DNA of 64,000 bases from UBA6059 sp965227155 (GTDB lineage: Bacteria; Bacteroidota; Bacteroidia; Cytophagales; Cyclobacteriaceae): NCBI GenBank assembly GCA_965227155.1, contig OZ245731.1, positions 434,001 to 498,000 of the forward strand. Direction: 5' to 3'. Position numbers and translations under genes: made by a program. Position 1 is the first letter of the stretch, and the number at the start of each line of letters is the position of its first letter. Below are positions 27,301-36,100 of this stretch, one piece after another. Below the pieces are notes generated by a model. The model saw nothing but the letters and a program-made list of their open reading frames with translations, was not told where the DNA came from and did no database searches.

Positions 27301-29862
27301 GTTGCCTTCAGTAATCTGATAGGTTAACTGTGGATCTTGTGTGCCATAGGTTTTTTCAAGGTTATCAGCCACTATAGCTATTGGTCTGCGAGCAATGCTC
27401 AAATTAGCCGTTATGAAATTGATTACATAATTATCCCCTGCTGTCAATGTGCCCTGCTCAATGGCATAGGTGTCTACATCTTCGCCCTGCACCCGCTCTG
27501 GCGCACCGGCAAGTTCGTCACCTTCTACCAGGCTACCTTCCGTAATCTTATAGGTCAGCTCAGGGTCTTCATCGCCGTATACCTTCTGCTTATCATCCGC
27601 GGTAAGCGTCAATGCTCTTGAGGCTATTATCAGATCTGCACCATTGAAGTTTATCTGGTAGTTTTCATTAAGCTGTAGCGTACCTTGCTCTATTGGGTAG
27701 TCTCCTACATCTTCTCCTTCTACCCTGATCAACTCACCGCTTACCTCATCTTCAAAATACAGCCCCGGACTAATCGTATAGGTGAGTATAGGATCATCTT
27801 CACCATATACCTTGTTCTGCGTATTGGCTGTAATAGTCACCTCTCGTTGCTTGATACTAAATATTGATGGCTCAAAGCTTATGGTATAGTTATTTCCAAG
27901 GCTAAGGCTTCCCTGCTCTATGTTATAATCCCCGACTGTCTCACCTTCTTCTCGAGCCAATGCGCCCGTAAACTCATCTTCCTCAAAATACAGGTTGCCA
28001 TTTAGCTCATAGGTCAGCTCTGGATCTTCATCCCCATACATTTTCGACACCTGATTAGCCACAATTGTAATAGGGCGTGCCGTTATCGTAAACGCAGCCT
28101 CGTTGAAGGTGACATCATAATTGTCTATACCATTGTATGATCCACTTATGGTCAAATCCCCAAGGTTGATGGTGTATATGCCAACATCCTCTGTTCCTGT
28201 TCTGCCTAAGCTGCCATTAAAGTAGTCCCAGTTTGCCGGCTCACCGCTAACGGTATAATTGAATTGAGGATCCTGATCGCCATATACCTTCTCAGAGGAT
28301 TCTGCCGTAATGCTTATCTCTCTTGCGGTAATCTCTAAAACTGATGAATTAAAGGTGATAGCATAGTTCTCATTATCACTACCTAACTCTAATTGACCCA
28401 GGCTTATCTCATATTCACCTACATCTTCTCCGCTTTCGCGTTCCAGGGAGCCATTAACCTGATCAAAGCTGGCCAACCCTCCTTCACTCAAGCTGAAAGT
28501 CAATTCCGGATCTTCTTCTCCATAAACCTTCTGCTGTGCATCTACCGAGATCGTAATGGGTCGTGCCGTAATTTCAAAGTCACCTTCTTCAAACCTGTAA
28601 TCGTAGTTATCATATCCACCACTTGGTCTGAAGCCCCCTTCTTCTATGCTGTAAGTACCTACCGACTGGTCATCATCATATGAAATGTACATACTTCCTT
28701 CAAAACTCTCCCCCGGTGCCAGGCTTCCAGATACTATGGTGTAGGTTAGCGTAGGATCTTCATCGCCATATACCTTCGACTTATCATCCGCACGAATAGT
28801 CAATTTTCTCTCCCTGATATCAAAATTGCCTTCTTGGAAATTGAATTCATAGTTCTCAATTACTGACAACTCACCTTCTCCTCTGGTTATGGTTATGCTA
28901 CCCCGCTCAATACTATAATCTCCTACATCTTCTCCCTCTTGTCGCTCCAGACTACCTGTGATCTCATCATCAAATGCCAAACTGCTTGACAAACTATAGG
29001 TAAGCTCAGGATCATCATCTCCATAAACCTTTTCAAGGTTATCTGCTGTTATCTCTATTTCCCTCTGTTCGATATATAAAGATTCGCCTGTAAATTCTAT
29101 CTCATAGTTGTCGTTGATGGCCAGGCTTCCTATACCAATCGGATAACTGCCTACATCTTCTCCCTCTTGCCTTTCCAAACTACCTGTAAATGCATCCTCA
29201 AAAGGTAGCGTTTCGGATACATCGTAGGTCAATTCAGGATCATCCTCTCCATAGACCTTGTATTGACGGTGCACTGTTACTTCCACTGTAAACGGTATGA
29301 TCCTAAATTCACCACCTTCAAAATCGATCGTATAGTTGTCATTAATATCCAGGGTACCCTGGGTTATCGCATAGATACCCACATTCTCTCCGGGCTCCCT
29401 GCTTATAGTTCCATTAAGCTCATCTTCATAATACAAAGTCCCTTCTACATCAATCTCTAGTTCCGGGTCGGGATGTCCGTATACTTTCGATTCGGATAGA
29501 CCTACAATTGTGATCACCCTTCGCAATATCTCAAAGGTGCCACTTTGGAAGTCTATCTCATAGTTGGTGCTATTGATACTCAGGCTGCCTTGCTCTATGC
29601 TATACAATCCTACATCTATTCCTTCATCCCTACTCAATAAACCGGTAAACTGATGCTCATCCTCCACCAGCAAACTCTCATCATACTCATACTCCAGCAC
29701 AGGGTCATCATCGCCATAGATCTTCTCTGCATCCAATGCAATTACAGATATAATCCGTGGGGTTATTCTAAAATCTGCCGTTATGAAATTGATTGCATAA
29801 TTATCCCCTGCTGTCAATGTGCCCTGCTCAATGGCATAGGTGTCTACATCTTCGCCCTGCAC
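24346..29862 (-). CDS. C-terminal part of the giant MBG-repeat T9SS adhesin (frame-separated)
   Basis: A 1,838-residue reading frame starting at a GTG that is probably not a real start: coding sequence continues upstream in the same frame to about 30285, where a 38-bp duplication shifts it from the N-terminal frame. It contains about 14 tandem MBG (YGX-type) repeats of roughly 80 residues (KVYGDEDPELTY, RxxGExVGxYxIxxGxL, NYxIxF), then degenerate MBG and Ig-like repeats, a carboxypeptidase-regulatory-like segment (GAPISGIMVELIG), a second such domain (VVREEITDQEGEFNF), and a T9SS type A sorting domain (FEIYPTPADHFINVI to FFRKIIIK). Without the N-terminal part it has no signal peptide and should not be exported. 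Confidence 0.85.
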   Translation of the reverse strand: MQGEDVDTYAIEQGTLTAGDNYAINFITADFRITPRIISVIALDAEKIYGDDDPVLEYEYDESLLVEDEHQFTGLLSRDEGIDVGLYSIEQGSLSINSTNYEIDFQSGTFEILRRVITIVGLSESKVYGHPDPELEIDVEGTLYYEDELNGTISREPGENVGIYAITQGTLDINDNYTIDFEGGEFRIIPFTVEVTVHRQYKVYGEDDPELTYDVSETLPFEDAFTGSLERQEGEDVGSYPIGIGSLAINDNYEIEFTGESLYIEQREIEITADNLEKVYGDDDPELTYSLSSSLAFDDEITGSLERQEGEDVGDYSIERGSITITRGEGELSVIENYEFNFQEGNFDIRERKLTIRADDKSKVYGDEDPTLTYTIVSGSLAPGESFEGSMYISYDDDQSVGTYSIEEGGFRPSGGYDNYDYRFEEGDFEITARPITISVDAQQKVYGEEDPELTFSLSEGGLASFDQVNGSLERESGEDVGEYEISLGQLELGSDNENYAITFNSSVLEITAREISITAESSEKVYGDQDPQFNYTVSGEPANWDYFNGSLGRTGTEDVGIYTINLGDLTISGSYNGIDNYDVTFNEAAFTITARPITIVANQVSKMYGDEDPELTYELNGNLYFEEDEFTGALAREEGETVGDYNIEQGSLSLGNNYTISFEPSIFSIKQREVTITANTQNKVYGEDDPILTYTISPGLYFEDEVSGELIRVEGEDVGDYPIEQGTLQLNENYQINFNGADLIIASRALTLTADDKQKVYGDEDPELTYKITEGSLVEGDELAGAPERVQGEDVDTYAIEQGTLTAGDNYVINFITANLSIARRPIAIVADNLEKTYGTQDPQLTYQITEGNMVEGDVITGNLSRSEGETVGPYEIGIGTLSVSENYSLSFSTGQFTINPQTLTITAEANTKTYGNDDPTLVYSITNGELVFGDQLSGNLARETGENVGTYAITQGSLTASENYLINFIGADFEISKRPLNVVADQLVKTYGAEDPEFTYQIVESDLVANDALSGALTRSTGESVGIYAIQKGTLGAGNNYELNFTNGSLSIEKAPLTFTALNQSRLQGTDNPTLEFTVAGFQFEDSENDIQLPQISTTATRSSEPGSYPIVLAGGAADNYEIILVDGILSVTKRAQSIDFERISNAVFGDVIALNATASSGLEVYYSVVVGPARITGPLNDRVEFTGTGIVILAANQDGNLNFNAAREEITVLVGKATQVLTIDEMPELLTSLPGFEFTPSVNSDLPLTIEVGGEASYSETEGIFLTGLPGEVTITVTQEGNANWLPLEESFTYTVIDDRVSQTLSLNLPDVIRYGDVISLNAVATSGLQPEYELLSGDATLVGNSLTINSLNEITLRVLQPGDLTYMPAESQAFTIQPQKALLTIATEDYQRDYGDDNPELEIIYNGFVFNHNAEMLSELPVATLEALPESLPGLYDIVLSEVSSALYEIQYQPGVLEIEKATLTVSTANVSRAVGDDNPEHEILIEGFKLADGVADLEVLPMFINNTTVATPIGNYELEFVPGISAKYDFDFIPSTVDVVGKEVTITVTDADGAPISGIMVELIGMDFNPIILQTAITDENGRSIFNNVDVGNLTIKASPEEVLRSQYFNTFLGDEIVLPNATMFNLAATQATDYTISLQDKVFGTSQGPIDVTGTLNSELQGGDPMSNTVIYLVNESGEVVREEITDQEGEFNFENIAPGDYSIWIEHDDILLNFDLSVLEVTNRSREMSIRTVIGTDGSVSNIILIVTGLESFASDYFEIYPTPADHFINVINNGEAIEEIALVTLDGRIIQRLEPIAADQYDVSLIKAGVYLLRIQNASQEVFFRKIIIK
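27408..27580. repeat. Near-identical MBG segment, copy 1 (copy 2 at 29778-29950)
   Basis: A stretch of about 173 bp is repeated exactly 2,370 bp (790 codons) away at 29778-29950 with one difference noticed, while the MBG repeats between are clearly diverged. This points to recent gene conversion or duplication inside the adhesin. Confidence 0.85.
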
Positions 29863-30170
29863 CCGCTCTGGCGCACCGGCAAGTTCGTCACCTTCTACCA
29901 GGCTACCTTCCGTAATCTTATAGGTCAGCTCAGGGTCTTCATCGCCGTATGGTCTTTCAACATGATCTGCGGTGATGGTGATGTTCCGCTGAATAACTGT
30001 AAGAGTGCGCGATGCTTCGGCAGCATTATAAGTTTCATTGCCTGCCTGGCTTGCCGTAATCGTTGTGGTACCTACCCCAACGATAGTAACTGTATTATCG
30101 ATGATAGTGGCAACAGCCTGATCAGAACTAGTGAAGCTTATTGCATTGCCACTTTCGCCCCCGGTAGCTG

Positions 30171-33100
30171 CTAAATCAAAAGACTGATCTCCATATGTCT
30201 TCTCATCAATAGCCTCAAATACAATGGTTTGATCAGCTTTATTGACCTGTATGTTGAATGTAACAAATGATGCATCCTGACCATCTGTATGTTGAATGTA
30301 ACAAATGATGCATCCTGACCATCCGATACCTCTACATGATTTGAAGTTCCGGCATATGTCAGTCCTGGTAACCAGCTAAACAGCCCTGTTTCTTCATTAA
30401 TAGTCATCCCTTTACCAAGAGACTCACCATCAAGATGGTAAGTAACATCCTGCTCCGGTACATCTGCATCAGATGCCACTATTTGATAGGTAAACGTTGC
30501 ATTATGATCAACCACCTGGTCATCTATGGCTTCTACAACAGGAGATTCATTTACTTCATTTACGGTAAGGTCGAAAGTGATTTCCGTTGTAGTCAAATAG
30601 TCAGTAACTGATACCGTCACTTCATAGCTACCATCCTGCTCTTCTGTTGGTGTCCAGGTGATCACGCCCTCTTCGCTGATCTCCATACCCAGGCTTACTG
30701 ATGACTCATCAAGGGAATACTCTATTGAAAATTCCATATCCACAGCATCACCGGTAACATTTAAAGGAATTGATAACGTCTCCTTTTCATTGATCTCCTG
30801 AGCGGAAACGGCTTCTACATCAGGTGGGAGGTGATACCATAAATTAAATGAAAAGTTACCTGTATTTTCCTGAGGACTAAAAAACTGAATCTTGTAATCC
30901 GTATTGGGTGTGAGAGCAATAGGTAATCTGGAACCCACAATAAATATGTCAGAAAGAGAAGGGAAACAGCCGGGAACGTTTTCTCCATTAAACAGATCCG
31001 TAATCTGACTGACTTCAGATTCCCCACAATCAGCATAAAGTGCCAATCCCAGTATCAGTTCCTGTTCAAAAACCTCCCGAGAGATCCAGATTATACCGGT
31101 TGGCCCGGAATTGACACTATACCAAACATCCCGCACAGCTAACTGATTCTCACCAAGGCATGCAATCTCATTTTGTTTGAATCCCATATCAATCGTACTA
31201 CCCACTATTATTGGTTCAGCACTTTCTGAAGGCAATCCATTATAGGGTTCTATAGCTATGGCTGAGTGACAATTTTGACCAGGCGTATCTTCAAAAAGAA
31301 TACCCAATCCACTGCTGGCTGGACCGGTAGCACCCAATACCTCTGATGCCAGGCTGTTGGTAAATGCCGCATCGGTAAACTCAAAGGTGATGTCTTCTAC
31401 AATATCAGCTTCCTGATGTGCTGTGGCGATTCCTGATAGGGTGATTTCTACCTGATTGTCATCAATGATATCAGCAGTGGCTGTTAAGCCATCTGGTATA
31501 TTATATAGTATAAGTTCGGTGCCTATTTCCAGTTGACCATCTTCATCACTATTATCAAACAAATCTCCGGTAATGGTAGCGATAATTGACCCCTCTACAC
31601 TTCCGTCATTTTGATTCGTTTCAACAAAGCCGGAACCGCTGTAGGCTATGCTGGCCTGACCTGCCCCTTGCAGACTTACCTCATACAGTTCGTAGCAGGC
31701 TTCTCCCAGGCTTAAGCTGAGGGTTGCTGCCCTGTTACCGGCTTCTTCCGGATCAAAGGTCACTGTAAATGTAGTAGAGGCCCCGGGTTCTAAACCAAAA
31801 GTCATATTGGACATGTCGACAGTGAAATCAAATTCATGATCTCCAATTATGCTGATCAGGCCCATGCCCTCGCCAAGCGATATAAAATCCTGACTGGTAT
31901 TAGCCAGGGTAAAAGTTGCTTCTACCGGACTAGCACCTACCAGCATAGTACCAAAATCAAGATCCTCAACATTACTATAAAATTGCTCATTGAGAAAAGC
32001 TGATAAAGTCACGGGCCGACCTTTGATCACAAATTCTCCCGATTCAAAGTCAATCGTGTAGTTTTCTCCACCCGACAGATCGCCCCTACCGATCTCATAT
32101 GTATCCGCAACATCCCCACTTTCCCTTTGCAAAGAACCAAAGAGATAATCCTCGCCAACCAAGGTTCCTGAAATGATCCGATAGGTCAACTCAGGATCCT
32201 CTTCACAGAAATACTTCTCTTTATTATCCGCTTGAACATTAAGTGGCATTGGAGATACAGTCATGCTTTGACTAACCTGGTCTGCCTCATTGTAATTACT
32301 ATTGCCTTCCTGACTAGCGTAAATGATAACAGATCCGGCACCACGGATTGTGGCGATGTTACCCGTGATTTCCAATACACTACTGTTGGACGATGAAAAG
32401 GTAACCGGATTACCTGATCCACCACCCGTGGCCATCAATTCAAACGGTTCACTACCATAAACCTTACCTTCCAATTCATCAAATGAGATGGTTTGTAAGG
32501 CGGAATTTACACTGAAACTTATTTCAGATTCTGCGGCCTCATAATTATCATTCCCTGCCTGTGTAAGTATTATATCAACAGAACCAGTACCAACTATGGT
32601 AATTTGATTGCCATTAATCTCTATAGCAGAACTAGAAGAGCTAAATACTACTGGATTGCCTGAAGCGCCACCTGTTACTATTATCTCAAAGGGCTCATCC
32701 CCAAAGGTTTTATCCGGTATGAATGACTCATTGGCCAATTCAATAAACTGCTCTGCTTTGTTTACATCGAAATATAAATTGATGTCAGATGCCGGATTAT
32801 AATTGGCATTACCCGCCTGGCTTACTGTTACGGTAGCCGTGCCTGCCCCTAATATAGTGGCCACCCCATCTTCTATGAATACAACATCTTCATTCGAATA
32901 GGAGAAGGTTAAAGGCTGCCCCGATGCGCCGGGTGTTAAGCTCACCACGAATCCTTCATCTCCAAATGTGCCCTGAAAACTATTCTCTTCAGAGATTATC
33001 TCCTGATTCGCTTTATCAATCACAAATGTAAGCTGCACATCGGGGGCAGGGTTGTAATTGTCATTACCGTCCTGGCTTAAGGTGACTGTTGTACTACCTG

Positions 33101-36100
33101 CTCCTAATATTGTCACCATCCCATCTTCTATTGAAACAACATTTTCAACAGAATAAGATAAGGTAACAAGCTCGCCTGACTCACCGGGGGTTATCTCTAT
33201 CTGGAAATCATCATCTCCAAATACAGCTTCATAGGAATTATTTTCCACCCAAATCTCCTGGTTCCCTTTGGCTACTGCCACGTCAAACGTTGCTGTTGAT
33301 TCATCCACTCCATCAGAAACAGTCACTGTTACTGTACGTGTAGTGCCATAATGTACGGGCTCTGGTGTCCAATTTATATCACCAGACGTACTGATATTGA
33401 AACCTGTATTTAATGAGGCCTCATCTAGTGCATAACTCAACTCCTGCACCGGGTCATCGTTATCACTGGCCTGTACTGTTACATTTAAAGTATGATTCTC
33501 TTCGTCTAAATTAAAATCAGGGATTGATTCCACAACCGGCGCTTCATTTACCTCATTGATCGTAAGGGTAAATGTGGTACTGGAGGTACTGGCAGTGTAG
33601 CCTAAAAAGTCATCAGAATCTGTTGCAGTAATTGTAATCTCATACTCGCCATCTTCGAGTTCACCTGGGGTCCAGCTAAACTCCCCGGTCTCCGAATTCA
33701 GCGACATGCCTAAATTTTGAGATTCAGTGTCCAAACTTAGGTCTATACCCCTAAAAATAAAGTCATCCTCATATTCAATGGTAAATGAAATTTCCTCCCC
33801 CTCGTTAAACTCCAAAACTTCAGGCTCCAAAATTACCGATGGAAGATTCTCTTCCAACAAAATGCTAAATGTGCCCTCTCCCTCTATTCCACTCCAAACC
33901 CGGATAAGGTAGTCCGTGTTAGGTTCTAATGGCGCAAATAAGGGTTCTGAAGTAGATGTCAGGCAAGCAGGAAATTCCTCAAAGATTATAGCTAATTCAC
34001 CACAATCTGTATATATCGCCCCTGATATTGAGCTAGCCGATCCAATAGTTGGTTTGATAACTACCTGCCCTGATTCCCCGGAGTTGAAGCTATACCATAC
34101 ATCACGATAATTGGATACTTCACTACACTCCAGCAGATCATCGGAAATAGCTCCCATTGCTGTATTGCCTTCAGTGGCTGTACCGCTGCCCGGATTGTAA
34201 ACGGTGAGTGCCGTGGCATTGGCACAATCATCATTTTCAGCATTGTCCAAAAATGTTATGCCCAATCCACTGCTGGCTGGACCGGTAGCACCCAATACCT
34301 CTGATGCCAGGCTGTTGGTAAATGCCGCATCGGTAAACTCAAAGGTGATGTCTTCTACAATATCAGCTTCCTGATGTGCTGTGGCGATTCCTGATAGGGT
34401 GATTTCTACCTGATTGTCATCAATGATATCAGCAGTGGCTGTTAAGCCATCTGGTATATTATATAGTATAAGTTCGGTGCCTATTTCCAGCAGACCATCT
34501 TCATCACTATTATCAAACCAATCTCCGGTAATGGTAGCGATAATTGACCCCTCTACACTTCCGTCATTTTGATTCGTTTCAACAAAGCCGGAACCGCTGT
34601 AGGCTATGCTGGCCTGGCCTGCCCCTTGCAGACTTACCTCATACAGTTCGTAGCAGGCTTCTCCCAGGCTTAAGCTGAGGGTTGCTGCCCTGTTACCGGC
34701 TTCTTCCGGATCAAAGGTCACTGTAAATGTAGTAGAGGCCCCCGGTTCTAAACCAAAAGTCATATTGGACATGTCGACAGTGAAATCAAATTCATGATCT
34801 CCAATTATGCTGATCAGGCCCAGCCCCTCGCCAAGCGATATAAAATCCTGACTGGTATTAGCCAGGGTAAAAGTTGCTTCTACCGGACTAGCACCTACCA
34901 GCATAGTGCCAAAATCAAGATCCTCAACATTACTGTAAAATTGCTCATCCACAAAAGCTGATAAAGTCACGGGCCGACCTTTGATCACAAATTCTCCCGA
35001 TTCAAAGTCAATCGTGTAGTTTTCTCCACCCGACAGGTTGCCCCGACCGATCTCATAAGTATCCGCAACATCCCCAGATTCCCTTTGCAATGAACCAAAG
35101 AGATAATCCTCGCCAACCAAGGTTCCTGAAATGATCCGATAGGTCAACTCAGGATCCTCTTCACAGAAATACTTCTCTTTATTATCCGCTTGAACATTAA
35201 GTGGCATTGGAGATACAGTCATGCTTTGACTAACCTGGTCTGCCTCATTGTAATTACTATTGCCTTCCTGACTAGCGTAAATGATAACAGATCCGGCACC
35301 ACGGATTGTGGCGATGTTACCCGTGATTTCCAATACACTACTGTTGGACGATGAAAAGGTAACCGGATTACCTGATCCACCACCCGTGGCCATCAATTCA
35401 AACGGTTCACTACCATAAACCTTACCTTCCAATTCATCAAATGAGATGGTTTGTAAGGCGGAATTTACACTGAAACTTATTTCAGATTCTGCGGCCTCAT
35501 AATTATCATTCCCTGCCTGTGTAAGTATTATATCAACAGAACCAGTACCAACTATGGTAATTTGATTGCCATTAATCTCTATAGCAGAACTAGAAGAGCT
35601 AAATACTACTGGATTGCCTGAAGCGCCACCTGTTACTATTATCTCAAAGGGCTCATCCCCAAAGGTTTTATCCGGTATGAATGACTCATTGGCCAATTCA
35701 ATAAACTGCTCTGCTTTGTTTACATCGAAATATAAATAGATGTCAGATGCCGGATTGTAATTGGCATTACCAGCCTGGCTCACTGTTACGGTAGCCGTGC
35801 CTGCCCCTAATATAGTCGCCACCCCATCTTCTATGAATACAACATCTTCATTCGAATAGGAGAAGGTTAAAGGCTGCCCCGATGCGCCGGGTGTTAAGCT
35901 TATCACGAATCCTTCATCTCCAAATGTGCCCTGAAAACTATTCTCTTCAGAGATTATCTCCTGATTCGCTTTATCAATCTCAAATGTAATCTCCACATCG
36001 GGGGCAGGGTTGTAATTGTCATTACCGTCCTGGCTTAAGGTGACTGTTGTACTACCTGCTCCTAATATTGTCACCATCCCATCTTCTATTGAAACAACAT

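Noticed and set aside
29862..29862. Independent gene starting at the GTG at 29862
   Set aside because: In-frame MBG and Ig-like coding sequence continues upstream to the 38-bp duplication, and the GTG lies inside a repeat unit; there is no signal peptide.
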